A stretch of 39,840 bases of DNA, taken from a virus. The notes below the pieces were generated by a model, which was not told the origin of the DNA, did not search any database, and saw nothing but the letters and a program-made list of their open reading frames with translations. The position numbers and the translations under genes are program-made. This document shows, one piece after another, positions 5,875-14,163 of this stretch. Within the stretch, counting starts at the first letter, position 1; every line of letters starts with the position of its first letter. The stretch is taken from positions 1 through 39,840 of IMG/VR virus record IMGVR_UViG_3300044714_000068. The stretch is one strand, 5' to 3'.

Positions 5875-7716
5875 ATGCAAATGCCAATGGATGACTTTGA
5901 CATTGCACCGCTTCCGATTATCGGACAATATAATCGTCAACGTTTTCCGCAATGGTCGCCAGAAGATAATGCTAACTGGCCAGTGCAGAAGGGAAATGAA
6001 GGTACAAAGCGTCAATTTGCATTATATCCGGCGATGGGTCGTTCGCACATATCCTATCTTGGCAATAATGTATTAATATTTCCAGCAGAACCGCGTGGAC
6101 ACTTTCACTCTATTAATTATTGGTATTCTGTCGTTGGAAGCATTGTTTATCGTGTTGATGCTAATTACAACCAAGTTAATATTGGCAGTCTTCTTTCATT
6201 AGCTGGAAATGTATTTTTCACTTATCTTGTAGTTAACTCACTTGTATTCGCTTGCTTTGTTGATACACAGAAGATTTATATTTATCAAGAGCCAACGACA
6301 GCAAATCCTGGTGGAACTTTCTCTGTTGTTACTGATCCAAAAGCACCAGGAAATATTATAGTTGATGGAGTTCTAACAAAACCAGGATATATTGCCGCGT
6401 TTGGTAATAGGATTACGGTTTCTGTTGCTGGTAGTTCACAGTTTTTCCTTTCTCAAATTAATCTTGGTGGTTCAGCATTTAATGCTGCTACTTGTTTTAC
6501 AATTGCTGGAGCTGCTGTATTTGCTCAGGAAGATGGTGTCATTGGTCAAATGGCTGTATTGAACAATCGTCTATACATTTTTACGGATTACACAACTGGT
6601 GTTTGGTCAAATATTCTTGCGGTTTTTTCAGGAACAAATGCTTATTTTCCTTGGAAGAAATCAACCAGTGTTGGCTGGGATTTTGGTATGGCTGATCCGT
6701 TGTCGCTGGATGTTGGTTTCGGTTTCTTGATATTCTTGGCTCAGAATGATGACGGTTTGCTGCAAGTAATGTTGAGCAATGGTGACTATCCTATCCCTGC
6801 AAGTTCAGATGCACAGAAAGCGATTGATGTATTATTTCAGCGCTATACTAATAGATTTGGAAATTCGAGTCCTTTTCTTTCAGGCAATGCAGTAGGATTT
6901 ATTTATCAATATGAAAATACTATTTACTATAGATTATCGGGTGGCGTTTACACGGGTAATGGAATATTAGATCAAGAGCAATCTGCAAATAGTATTGAAT
7001 ATAACTTTGATACCAAAACATGGCATCGAGTAATAGAGCTTAATGGTGAGAGAAATAGAATTCAGCGTCATATTTATTTCAATACTCAGCATTTGGTTAC
7101 CGTTCAGGGTGATAATACAGTTTATCAAATGGGTGGACAGTTCTATTTTAATGAAATAACCAATCCTGCCTCAACTCCTCAAGCAACCGATGCCTATCTT
7201 CAAGAACCTTTCAGGTATGAACGTATTACACCAATCATTTCGGAAGATAATTATGCGGAATTTGAAACTCAATACGTTGAAATTGATTTTGTATTTGGTG
7301 ATAGCAATATAAATTATTCATTAGCGCCATTTCAAAATACTCAATTCATTATTGACGAAATGCCAGCCGCTGATGGCAGTCCTCAATATGTTATAGCAGA
7401 GCAACCTGATAGTGATGGTCAGCCTATATTTATGGTGACAGAACAAGGTAATACGCCATCATTAAATGAGTTAACTTATAACTCATTATTTAAGCCTTCT
7501 ATTGAGTTATATGTATCTGATGATGGTGGCATTTCATTTTATTCTGCTGATGAAAGACAGTTTAGTGATGGCGGCGTGTATCAATGGCGTATGCGCTGGT
7601 ATCAGTTGGGAACTTCAAGAAATAGAGTTTATAAGTTGATTGCGGTAAGTCCAGTACCTATTACGGTATTGGGTGGCGTTATGATGATTAAGAACATTAG
7701 CGGAGGTGCTAACTAA
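5875..7716 (+). CDS. Packaged-DNA stabilisation / tail hub protein, P22 gp10-like
   Basis: A 613-aa beta-rich protein of the P22 gp10 type. Typical features are the N-terminal PLPIIGQYNRQRFPQWSPED region, repeated strand-rich segments such as VYRVDANYNQVN, and blade-like motifs (NNRLYIFTDYTTGVW, EYNFDTKTWHRV). gp10 forms the hexameric tail hub that seals DNA in the head and binds tailspikes. It is longer than P22 gp10 (472 aa). Residues about 485-535 carry short DGSPQYVI / DGQPIFMV repeats. The gene starts 4 bases after gp4-like and overlaps the next by one base. Confidence 0.8.
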   Translation: MQMPMDDFDIAPLPIIGQYNRQRFPQWSPEDNANWPVQKGNEGTKRQFALYPAMGRSHISYLGNNVLIFPAEPRGHFHSINYWYSVVGSIVYRVDANYNQVNIGSLLSLAGNVFFTYLVVNSLVFACFVDTQKIYIYQEPTTANPGGTFSVVTDPKAPGNIIVDGVLTKPGYIAAFGNRITVSVAGSSQFFLSQINLGGSAFNAATCFTIAGAAVFAQEDGVIGQMAVLNNRLYIFTDYTTGVWSNILAVFSGTNAYFPWKKSTSVGWDFGMADPLSLDVGFGFLIFLAQNDDGLLQVMLSNGDYPIPASSDAQKAIDVLFQRYTNRFGNSSPFLSGNAVGFIYQYENTIYYRLSGGVYTGNGILDQEQSANSIEYNFDTKTWHRVIELNGERNRIQRHIYFNTQHLVTVQGDNTVYQMGGQFYFNEITNPASTPQATDAYLQEPFRYERITPIISEDNYAEFETQYVEIDFVFGDSNINYSLAPFQNTQFIIDEMPAADGSPQYVIAEQPDSDGQPIFMVTEQGNTPSLNELTYNSLFKPSIELYVSDDGGISFYSADERQFSDGGVYQWRMRWYQLGTSRNRVYKLIAVSPVPITVLGGVMMIKNISGGAN

Positions 7717-8090
7717 TGTTTAATAGAATTGCACTTCCTAATCTTGATCCAGCGCAGGGCACAGAAGATTTAAATCAGTTATTTGTTATTTGGTTGTCAG
7801 ATGTTGTTGATATTTTAAATCAGGATATTGATACGCTGGAGAATGCTTTTGCTAATTTGATTACATCGGCAGCGATTGACGTTGGTGGCGGGGGGGCTGG
7901 GCCGATAAATGTGACAGTTCTGGGATTGACATCGGCAGGTTACGTGACGGCAACGTTAATATCTTCAACCAATCCTAATATTACTATTTTGAGCGTTGTT
8001 CCTGGTCTAAATAGTTTCGCAATTACTTTTAGTGCTGATCCTGGTGCTAGCGCTATTATTAAATATACGGCTTTTACATCGCAGCCATAG
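7716..8090 (+). CDS. Tail-needle-region protein with ADPGAS beta domain, 124 aa
   Basis: The N-terminal 50 residues are helical (LNQLFVIWLSDVVDILNQDIDTLENAFANL), like an oligomerising stalk. After a glycine-rich linker at 57-62, residues 63-120 form a beta domain ending FSADPGASAIIKYTAF. The same ending occurs three times in the protein at 17728-19116. Its place after gp10-like corresponds to P22 gene 26 (needle), but it is much shorter than gp26 (233 aa) and similarity is positional. It may be a short needle or an adaptor. Confidence 0.6.
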   Translation: MFNRIALPNLDPAQGTEDLNQLFVIWLSDVVDILNQDIDTLENAFANLITSAAIDVGGGGAGPINVTVLGLTSAGYVTATLISSTNPNITILSVVPGLNSFAITFSADPGASAIIKYTAFTSQP

Positions 8091-8099
8091 GAGTTTGAA

Positions 8100-8720
8100 A
8101 TGGGTATGTTTGATTTATTTAGTGGTGTTGGAAATATGCTGGACAGCTTTATGCACCCTGAAAGGGGATACAAGGAAGCACAAAAACCACTTAAAGAAAG
8201 TTGGAATCAAGCGCAGGGATTTCAATTGCCATTTTTAAATAATGGTAAAGCGCAAATTAATCCATTAACAGATGCTGAAACGAAGCTAATGCACCCTGGT
8301 GATTTACAGAATGAATGGGCATCTCAATATGAGCAATCTCCCTATGCTCAACAATTATTAAAACAGAATCAAGCGCAGGGGATGGATGCTGCAAGCGCAA
8401 TGGGGTTAAATGGTAGTAGTGCTGCTATTGGTAATATTCAGCAAGGCGCTGGTGAGATCATGTCTAAAGATAGACAGCAGTTCATGGATGATTTGATGAG
8501 GAAATTCTTGGCTGCTATTGGTATTGGTCAAGACATTTATGGAAAAGGTGCAGCAACCGCTGGCAATCTTGGCCAGCAATCAATGGGCTTTGGGGAGAAT
8601 ATGGCTAATCTTCGTGGTAATGAAGTTAATGCGCCAGGTAATCAGTTTAATAACTTATTGAAAACTGCCGCACAATTCTTTGGTGGTTCATCAGGTGCGC
8701 CAGCAGGGGCAGGAGGATAA
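8100..8720 (+). CDS. Putative DNA ejection protein, P22 gp7-like by position
   Basis: A 206-aa protein that is Gln/Gly/Ala-rich with amphipathic helices (residues 85-160 contain AASAMGLNGSSAAIGNIQQG and IGIGQDIYGKGAATAGNLGQ). Length is near P22 gp7 (229 aa), and it is the first of three consecutive genes in the ejection-protein slot. P22 gp7, gp20 and gp16 leave the head with DNA and form a conduit across the envelope. GAG lies upstream of the ATG. Similarity is in composition and order; no catalytic motif. Confidence 0.6.
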   Translation: MGMFDLFSGVGNMLDSFMHPERGYKEAQKPLKESWNQAQGFQLPFLNNGKAQINPLTDAETKLMHPGDLQNEWASQYEQSPYAQQLLKQNQAQGMDAASAMGLNGSSAAIGNIQQGAGEIMSKDRQQFMDDLMRKFLAAIGIGQDIYGKGAATAGNLGQQSMGFGENMANLRGNEVNAPGNQFNNLLKTAAQFFGGSSGAPAGAGG

Positions 8721-8721
8721 T

Positions 8722-9672
8722 ATGGCAGTAGGATTACCGAATATTGATCCAAGCAAATGGGGCGACTTCACAGACGTTTTTAATGATATTTCTAAAAATA
8801 AATTGCAAAAAGCCGAGGCAGAAAAAGCAAGTATGATTGCGCGGCTTCTCAATCAGGTCATGGGAGGTGGTGGTAATTCCGGTAGTTCAGGTGGTGGAAA
8901 TTTAGGTATTTCACAAAAAGAACTTGCGCGTGGAATATTGGGATTGCCTGCTGAAACTCCACAAGAAGGAGAAGAAAGACAAACCAGATTGGCTAAAAAT
9001 AAAGGTAAAAATGAAGCTGATTTGAAAACATCAGGGGAAATTGAAGAAGATGCTAGTAAGTTATACGAGTTGAAAGATTTGGTTACAAGAGCAAAAGCTA
9101 TTCTTAAAAGAAGACCTGATTTAACGGGTCGTACTGCTGGTTTTCTTGGAAAAATGGGTGTATCCACTGATCCTGATATTGCTGCATTGGATGAAATATT
9201 TGGTAATATTCAAGCAACAAAAGCGAGAATTGCTGGCGAGAGAGGCGGTGTTGGTCTTATTAATTGGGCTGCTAATGTTAAGCCAAGTATAAGTAAGCAA
9301 GGTGCTTACAATATGAGTATGCTTGACTCTATGGATACTGGCCTTGATAGAAAATATCGAGAATTAACTCATCGTTATGGGATAAAAACAGGAAACAGCC
9401 TTGATGATGTGTTAGGCCAAAAACTTGAATCTAATAATCAATTGCCTGAACAAACGATGGAGGAATCTAATTCTCAACAATCTTTACCTCAAGTTAACCA
9501 GCAGCCGGATCAACAAGCGGCAAGTCCGCTGGTACCGACATCAGCAAATGCAAAAGGTAGATTGAAAACTATTATCACTCCAGATAATGCTGAACATCAG
9601 GTATATGAACAGCATGTTCCAGCTGCATTAGCTAAATATCCTGGTTCAAGATTGAAAGAGGAGGCATCCTGA
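8722..9672 (+). CDS. Putative DNA ejection protein, 316 aa
   Basis: Start placed at 8722, with GGAGG 5 bases upstream; a longer in-frame start at 8680 lies in the preceding gene. Residues about 33-60 are a Gly/Ser/Asn linker, then a charged helical central domain (EEDASKLYELKDLVTRAKAIL, ALDEIFGNIQATKARIAGERGG), then a Gln-rich tail. It overlaps the following ATG (TGATG). By position it corresponds to P22 gp20 or gp16, though sequence identity is not evident to me. Confidence 0.6.
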   Translation: MAVGLPNIDPSKWGDFTDVFNDISKNKLQKAEAEKASMIARLLNQVMGGGGNSGSSGGGNLGISQKELARGILGLPAETPQEGEERQTRLAKNKGKNEADLKTSGEIEEDASKLYELKDLVTRAKAILKRRPDLTGRTAGFLGKMGVSTDPDIAALDEIFGNIQATKARIAGERGGVGLINWAANVKPSISKQGAYNMSMLDSMDTGLDRKYRELTHRYGIKTGNSLDDVLGQKLESNNQLPEQTMEESNSQQSLPQVNQQPDQQAASPLVPTSANAKGRLKTIITPDNAEHQVYEQHVPAALAKYPGSRLKEEAS

Positions 9673-11003
9673 TGCAAAGAAAGTATGATCTTTCTGAATT
9701 TGGTCCAACCACTAAGGAATCAGCGCCTAAAAAATATGATCTTTCTGAATTTGGTCAGACGTCTAATGTAAATAAAGAAGGAAATGCCTTTAAGAATATG
9801 CCTCCTTTGATGCAATTTATGGCGAAAGCATTTCCAAATCTTAAAAAGCCCGTCTCTCAAGGATTTCCAGAAAAAGCTGCTGCAATGGGTCGTGGATTTA
9901 CTGATATTGGGCAGGGAGCCAAACAGGCAGCGTTGCAAGTTGGTGAACTTTTAGGTTCAAGTAAACCTGGAAGTGCAGAAAAATACACAAAACAAACTAA
10001 TGCTGAACGGGCGCAATATGAAAAAACGCCAGAAAGCCAAGACGTATTGAATAAAACGATAAGAAGCGCTACGGCAATGAGTCCGTTGTTTGCATTTGGA
10101 CTGCCAGCTGCTACTGCTGAAACATTAGCTGGTAAAGCATTGTGGGGCGGTCTTGGTGGTGCAGCGCAAGGAACTACAGAATTTCTACCTGATGAAAAAA
10201 ACAGACAAGCTAAAATTGTTGAACGTGCTGGTGAAGGTACTGCGCTTGGTGTATTGCCATCTGTTGCAAGTAAGGCGATGGAAGGACCAGCTTATATTAA
10301 ATCGCTATTTAGTAAAGCTGACCCTAAAAAATGGATGAGTAATATTCAGGGCGCGCATACTAAATTATTAAATCAATCATCTGATATATATAATTATGTT
10401 AAAAATGAAGTTAATCCTCGAGGTGTTGGTATTATAGATGTTGGTAAAGATTTGATTGATCAGGCTAAAAAATATCTTCCAAAAACTGATGCTTCAAAAG
10501 CTCTTATTAAGAAAGCTGAATCTGGTGATTATGATGCCTTGCATGAAGTTCAATCTGATCTTGGAAAAAGAGGGTATAAGTCTACTCAACATGAATTGAA
10601 TTCGGAAAGAAATAAAGGTTTTGAAATGCTAGATGTAAGGGAAAAAATAAATAAAGCCATTCGTGATAAATTCGAAGAACACGGACATGGTGATTTATCT
10701 AAACTTTTGGATGAGGCTAGCGGTAAATATAAAACAATGAAAGAGGTTTATGAATCTATTCCTGCTATTAAAAAACTGGTCGGTAAAAACAAAAAAATTC
10801 CTCATGATCCAATGGGATTATTTTCAGAAGAATCAGAACCAATGCAAAGATTATTTGAACATCATCCTGAAATTCAGAAAGAAATGGATGAATTGACTAA
10901 GAAAGAATTTATGAAAAAGTTATTAACACGCAGCGCTCTTGGTTTGGGCGGCGCTGGTGGTACTATTGCTGGTGGTAGTTATTTATTAGATAAGTTTGGT
11001 TAA
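9672..11003 (+). CDS. Putative DNA ejection / injection protein, 443 aa
   Basis: The N-terminus carries KYDLSEFG twice (residues 4-11 and 21-28). Residues about 130-210 are Gly/Ala-rich and hydrophobic (MSPLFAFGLPAATAETLAG, GGLGGAAQG), suggesting membrane interaction, and the C-terminus ends in LGLGGAGGTIAGGSYLL. The middle is charged and helical. Such Ala/Gly amphipathic segments are typical of podovirus ejection proteins. It is third of the three-gene ejection block. The repeated N-terminal motif could be a packaging or processing signal; that is inference. Confidence 0.62.
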   Translation: MQRKYDLSEFGPTTKESAPKKYDLSEFGQTSNVNKEGNAFKNMPPLMQFMAKAFPNLKKPVSQGFPEKAAAMGRGFTDIGQGAKQAALQVGELLGSSKPGSAEKYTKQTNAERAQYEKTPESQDVLNKTIRSATAMSPLFAFGLPAATAETLAGKALWGGLGGAAQGTTEFLPDEKNRQAKIVERAGEGTALGVLPSVASKAMEGPAYIKSLFSKADPKKWMSNIQGAHTKLLNQSSDIYNYVKNEVNPRGVGIIDVGKDLIDQAKKYLPKTDASKALIKKAESGDYDALHEVQSDLGKRGYKSTQHELNSERNKGFEMLDVREKINKAIRDKFEEHGHGDLSKLLDEASGKYKTMKEVYESIPAIKKLVGKNKKIPHDPMGLFSEESEPMQRLFEHHPEIQKEMDELTKKEFMKKLLTRSALGLGGAGGTIAGGSYLLDKFG

Positions 11004-11014
11004 GGTAAAGTTTT

Positions 11015-11647
11015 ATGCCGGGAAAGAAAGATTATACAGGTATGATTTTTGGAATCTTTACAGTTATTAAAGATTTAGGAATCAGATATGGCGCAAAAAA
11101 TGGTAAGAAAAAATACCATTACATGATTGCCATGTGTAAATTATGTAAAAAATCAAGAGAATTTCATATTGAATCCTTAAGAAATAAAAGAACAAAATGC
11201 AAATGCCAATATAAACCATTGGTCACCAAAGAATGGTTAAGGTGTAATCGGATACATCATCACATGATAATGAGATGTTATGACGAAAATGATAAGGATT
11301 ATGCTCGTTATGGCGCTAGAGGAATAAAAGTTTGTCGTGGATGGAAAAATAATGCAAAAGCATTTTATGAATGGAGTATTAAAAATGGATATCGTGCTGA
11401 TTTATCTATAGATAGAATAAATAATAATAAAGGATATTCTCCTGATAATTGCCGCTGGGCGACCAGGTCGCAGCAACAACAAAATAGAAGAAATTCAATT
11501 CCCATTAAATTGGTCATGAATGTTAAAAAATTAATGAAAGATGGGTATTCTCGATCAGAGGTATCAAAAATATTTAATATTACATACGATAATGCAAAAT
11601 ATATTGATAGAAAAAATCATTGGGATTTAACTAAGGAGATACATTAA
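11015..11647 (+). CDS. HNH-type endonuclease, probable homing intruder
   Basis: Residues 75-155 match a phage HNH family: HHHMIMRCYDENDKDYARYGARGIKVCRGW, then LSIDRINNNKGYSPDNCRWATRSQQ. The DRIxNNxGYxPxNCRWAT block contains the conserved Asp/Asn residues, and N-terminal cysteines at about 41, 44, 61 and 63 could bind zinc. The C-terminal 45 residues look like a helix-turn-helix (MKDGYSRSEVSKIFNITYDNAKYI). Codon use is more AT-rich than in flanking virion genes. Stand-alone HNH genes between morphogenesis genes are usually homing endonucleases. It is neatly placed 11 bases after one gene and 1 base before the next. Confidence 0.82.
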   Translation: MPGKKDYTGMIFGIFTVIKDLGIRYGAKNGKKKYHYMIAMCKLCKKSREFHIESLRNKRTKCKCQYKPLVTKEWLRCNRIHHHMIMRCYDENDKDYARYGARGIKVCRGWKNNAKAFYEWSIKNGYRADLSIDRINNNKGYSPDNCRWATRSQQQQNRRNSIPIKLVMNVKKLMKDGYSRSEVSKIFNITYDNAKYIDRKNHWDLTKEIH

Positions 11648-11648
11648 T

Positions 11649-13796
11649 ATGAGCTTAACGAGATCAGAAAATCCCATTTGGTTTTTTAATAATTTGACTG
11701 GACAGCCTCTTGATGATCGTTATTATGCATTCTTTCTCCAGAATGTTTTGCCATATAATTTCCAAAATGTCTGGAAAGATCCAAATAGAATAAATGTTTG
11801 GAGCAATCCGATACAGTTTGGTCCTAATGGTGGCCTCCCTGATAATATATATTTTGATCCAAATTTAGTGTATCGAATTCAGGTGCGAGAAGGAAACACT
11901 ACAGCAGATCAACTAATCTATGATATACAAAATTATATACCTAATGGCGGAGGTGGTGGATCAAGCTCATCTAGCAACTTTGCTGGCGTTCAAAATTTAA
12001 TAACAAATCCACAATTTGGAAATATAAACTTTGCTAATAATTCAGTAAATCCTTATACGATTACAATGCCTGGTACTTATCCTATTGCGCCTGGTTGGAA
12101 TTTGGTATTAACAGGTACTGGATCAACAACATTGTTACAAGTTCAACTTCCTGGAACTGACTTTTCTACTGTTCCACCTATTACTGGAAATCCACCTACT
12201 GCTTTGCAGATAAATAATACTGGATGGACTAGCGCTCAACTTGTTCAGACTGTCCTTGGTAATGGTGCTATTTTTTCTAATGGCTCTGTATCGATGAGCG
12301 CATTACTTGATCCATCATCTGCTGGTCAAGCGATATCCTTAAGTTATTTTCCTTCTCTTGGATCGCCAATTGTTATAGCTACCTCAAATACTTTATCACC
12401 TGGTATATTTTCTATATTAAGTGGTGCAGTTAATATTCCAACTTCAATCAATACCAATACAGGGAATGCAGCATTTGTTAATTTTGTTATTACGTTAGCC
12501 CCAACAGGACAAATTGAAATTTCAAATGTACAAGTATTGGGACAAAGTGTTCCATTAGCTGTTTCTCCAGCTCCTACAGCTAGCGTTCCTCTATTCCAAG
12601 AATTATCGCCTGAGCAAATTGTTAATAATGAATTCAATGCTTACGCCAATTCATTAATTATGCAGCCTAAAAATAGCATTCTGACTGGATGGAATTTCGC
12701 ATTAAATCCGTTTCAGTTTTCGCCTGTTGCTCAAACTACGGCTACCAGTATTGCATCTTACATTGCTGATCAAACTATTATGGTTCAGCAAACTGCATCT
12801 AGCTTCACAACTGGGCAGTCTAATATTCCGGCTAATTCACTTTTATTTTTAGAGCCACAAACGTCGACTGCAAATAGAGTAGCTATAATTCAATATATTG
12901 ACCCAGTTACAATAAGGCCATATTGGGGGGATGTATTATCTATCTTAGCGAATGTTTCCAACACAAGTTCAAATCCTGCATCAATGGTGAGATTGAAAGC
13001 TCGTTTGATTTGGAGATCGACACTTCCATCTACTATTGGAAATGCAGAACCTATTGTTTCGTGGCCGGCGGGCGGCGATCCTGTGTTTTCTGCTGGATGG
13101 ACCGCTATTGCGCCTTTAAATGATCCAGCTTATGTTCTACCGATCAATGCTATTCCGCCATTAGCCGGACTTGCTTTCAATGGATTTCAAATGCCAGCAA
13201 CGTCTGCCTTTGATCAAACATTAGGAGTGGTTATTTATACAATGGATAATGTAAGTAACATCACTACCGATTCATTATTGTTTGATAAAATATCATTAGT
13301 ACCAAATGATTTTGCTCTTGAAGCTAACCCTCAAACATTCGATCAAGTATTGAGAGAATGTCAATTATATTATGAGACTAGTTATAATCCTTTTACTGTT
13401 CCTGGTGCAGCATCTGGTACTTTATCTAATCTTCAAAGTCAACAATCAATTGTATTTGCGGGAGGGAATGTAGCGCTTTATCCATCGGTATTTGATTATA
13501 GATTTAATACGATGAAACGAGCAGCTCCGACGTTGAAATTTTATGCCCCTAGTGATGCAAGTTCTGGCAATACCGATGTTGTTATGACAACTGGCGGCTC
13601 GGTTGTGACGACAAATAAAGTTGCTATTGGATCATATTACTCGTCTCGATATATAGGAAAAAAAGGTTTTCAATATGTTGCCAATACAAATACTGCTATT
13701 GCCGGTCCTATATCGAGTTCCGTTGGTGCTGGATATGGTTATATAGCTTTTCAATTTACTGCCAATGCTTGTCTAGGCAATCCAACTTTACCTTAG
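11649..13796 (+). CDS. Tail fibre/spike with head-binding-like N-terminus, 715 aa
   Basis: The first 100 residues resemble the tailspike head-binding domain: PIWFFNNLTGQPLDDRYYAF, then NPIQFGPNGGLPDNIYFDPNLVYRIQV, followed by a Gly/Ser linker (residues 99-109). The rest is beta-rich with few charged residues, as in trimeric fibres or carbohydrate-binding modules (two PGWNL/TGWNF-type jelly-roll starts near 155 and 345). AAGGAG precedes the ATG. It likely attaches to the gp10-like hub and contacts the host surface. No endoglycosidase motif is evident. Confidence 0.72.
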   Translation: MSLTRSENPIWFFNNLTGQPLDDRYYAFFLQNVLPYNFQNVWKDPNRINVWSNPIQFGPNGGLPDNIYFDPNLVYRIQVREGNTTADQLIYDIQNYIPNGGGGGSSSSSNFAGVQNLITNPQFGNINFANNSVNPYTITMPGTYPIAPGWNLVLTGTGSTTLLQVQLPGTDFSTVPPITGNPPTALQINNTGWTSAQLVQTVLGNGAIFSNGSVSMSALLDPSSAGQAISLSYFPSLGSPIVIATSNTLSPGIFSILSGAVNIPTSINTNTGNAAFVNFVITLAPTGQIEISNVQVLGQSVPLAVSPAPTASVPLFQELSPEQIVNNEFNAYANSLIMQPKNSILTGWNFALNPFQFSPVAQTTATSIASYIADQTIMVQQTASSFTTGQSNIPANSLLFLEPQTSTANRVAIIQYIDPVTIRPYWGDVLSILANVSNTSSNPASMVRLKARLIWRSTLPSTIGNAEPIVSWPAGGDPVFSAGWTAIAPLNDPAYVLPINAIPPLAGLAFNGFQMPATSAFDQTLGVVIYTMDNVSNITTDSLLFDKISLVPNDFALEANPQTFDQVLRECQLYYETSYNPFTVPGAASGTLSNLQSQQSIVFAGGNVALYPSVFDYRFNTMKRAAPTLKFYAPSDASSGNTDVVMTTGGSVVTTNKVAIGSYYSSRYIGKKGFQYVANTNTAIAGPISSSVGAGYGYIAFQFTANACLGNPTLP

Positions 13797-13805
13797 GAGT
13801 TAGTT

Positions 13806-14153
13806 ATGACAATTTTTAATTCTCAGTATGAGAGAACCTTCCCAGTAAGTGATGCTGGCGTAATGATGCTGTTAGCTGCTAGCACTGCTCTGCCATATAC
13901 AGTTCCAGGGTTGCCAAACCAAGTTTATCGCGCTGCATTTTCTGTATCGTCAAGTGCGGATGTTTGGGTTAGTAATAATGGTACGGCGGCAGTACCTACT
14001 TCTAATACATCTACGACCACTTATAATCAATGGCGTATTAATCCATGTGACAATGCAAGATATGTTAAAGGTGGAGATGTATTAAGTTTTATATCAACAG
14101 GGACTCCACAAGTCGGTATAGAGTTATTGAAGTTGCCACATAGTAATATTTAA
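13806..14153 (+). CDS. Small virion-associated protein, 115 aa
   Basis: A beta-rich protein with no charged clusters (FSVSSSADVWVSNNGTAAVPT), resembling small phage decoration or fibre-adaptor proteins. TAGGAG lies 7 bases before the ATG. It is located between two fibre genes and is followed after 10 bases by the long fibre, so a co-assembled fibre base or chaperone is likely. No named family. Confidence 0.6.
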   Translation: MTIFNSQYERTFPVSDAGVMMLLAASTALPYTVPGLPNQVYRAAFSVSSSADVWVSNNGTAAVPTSNTSTTTYNQWRINPCDNARYVKGGDVLSFISTGTPQVGIELLKLPHSNI

Positions 14154-14163
14154 GGAGATTGAA

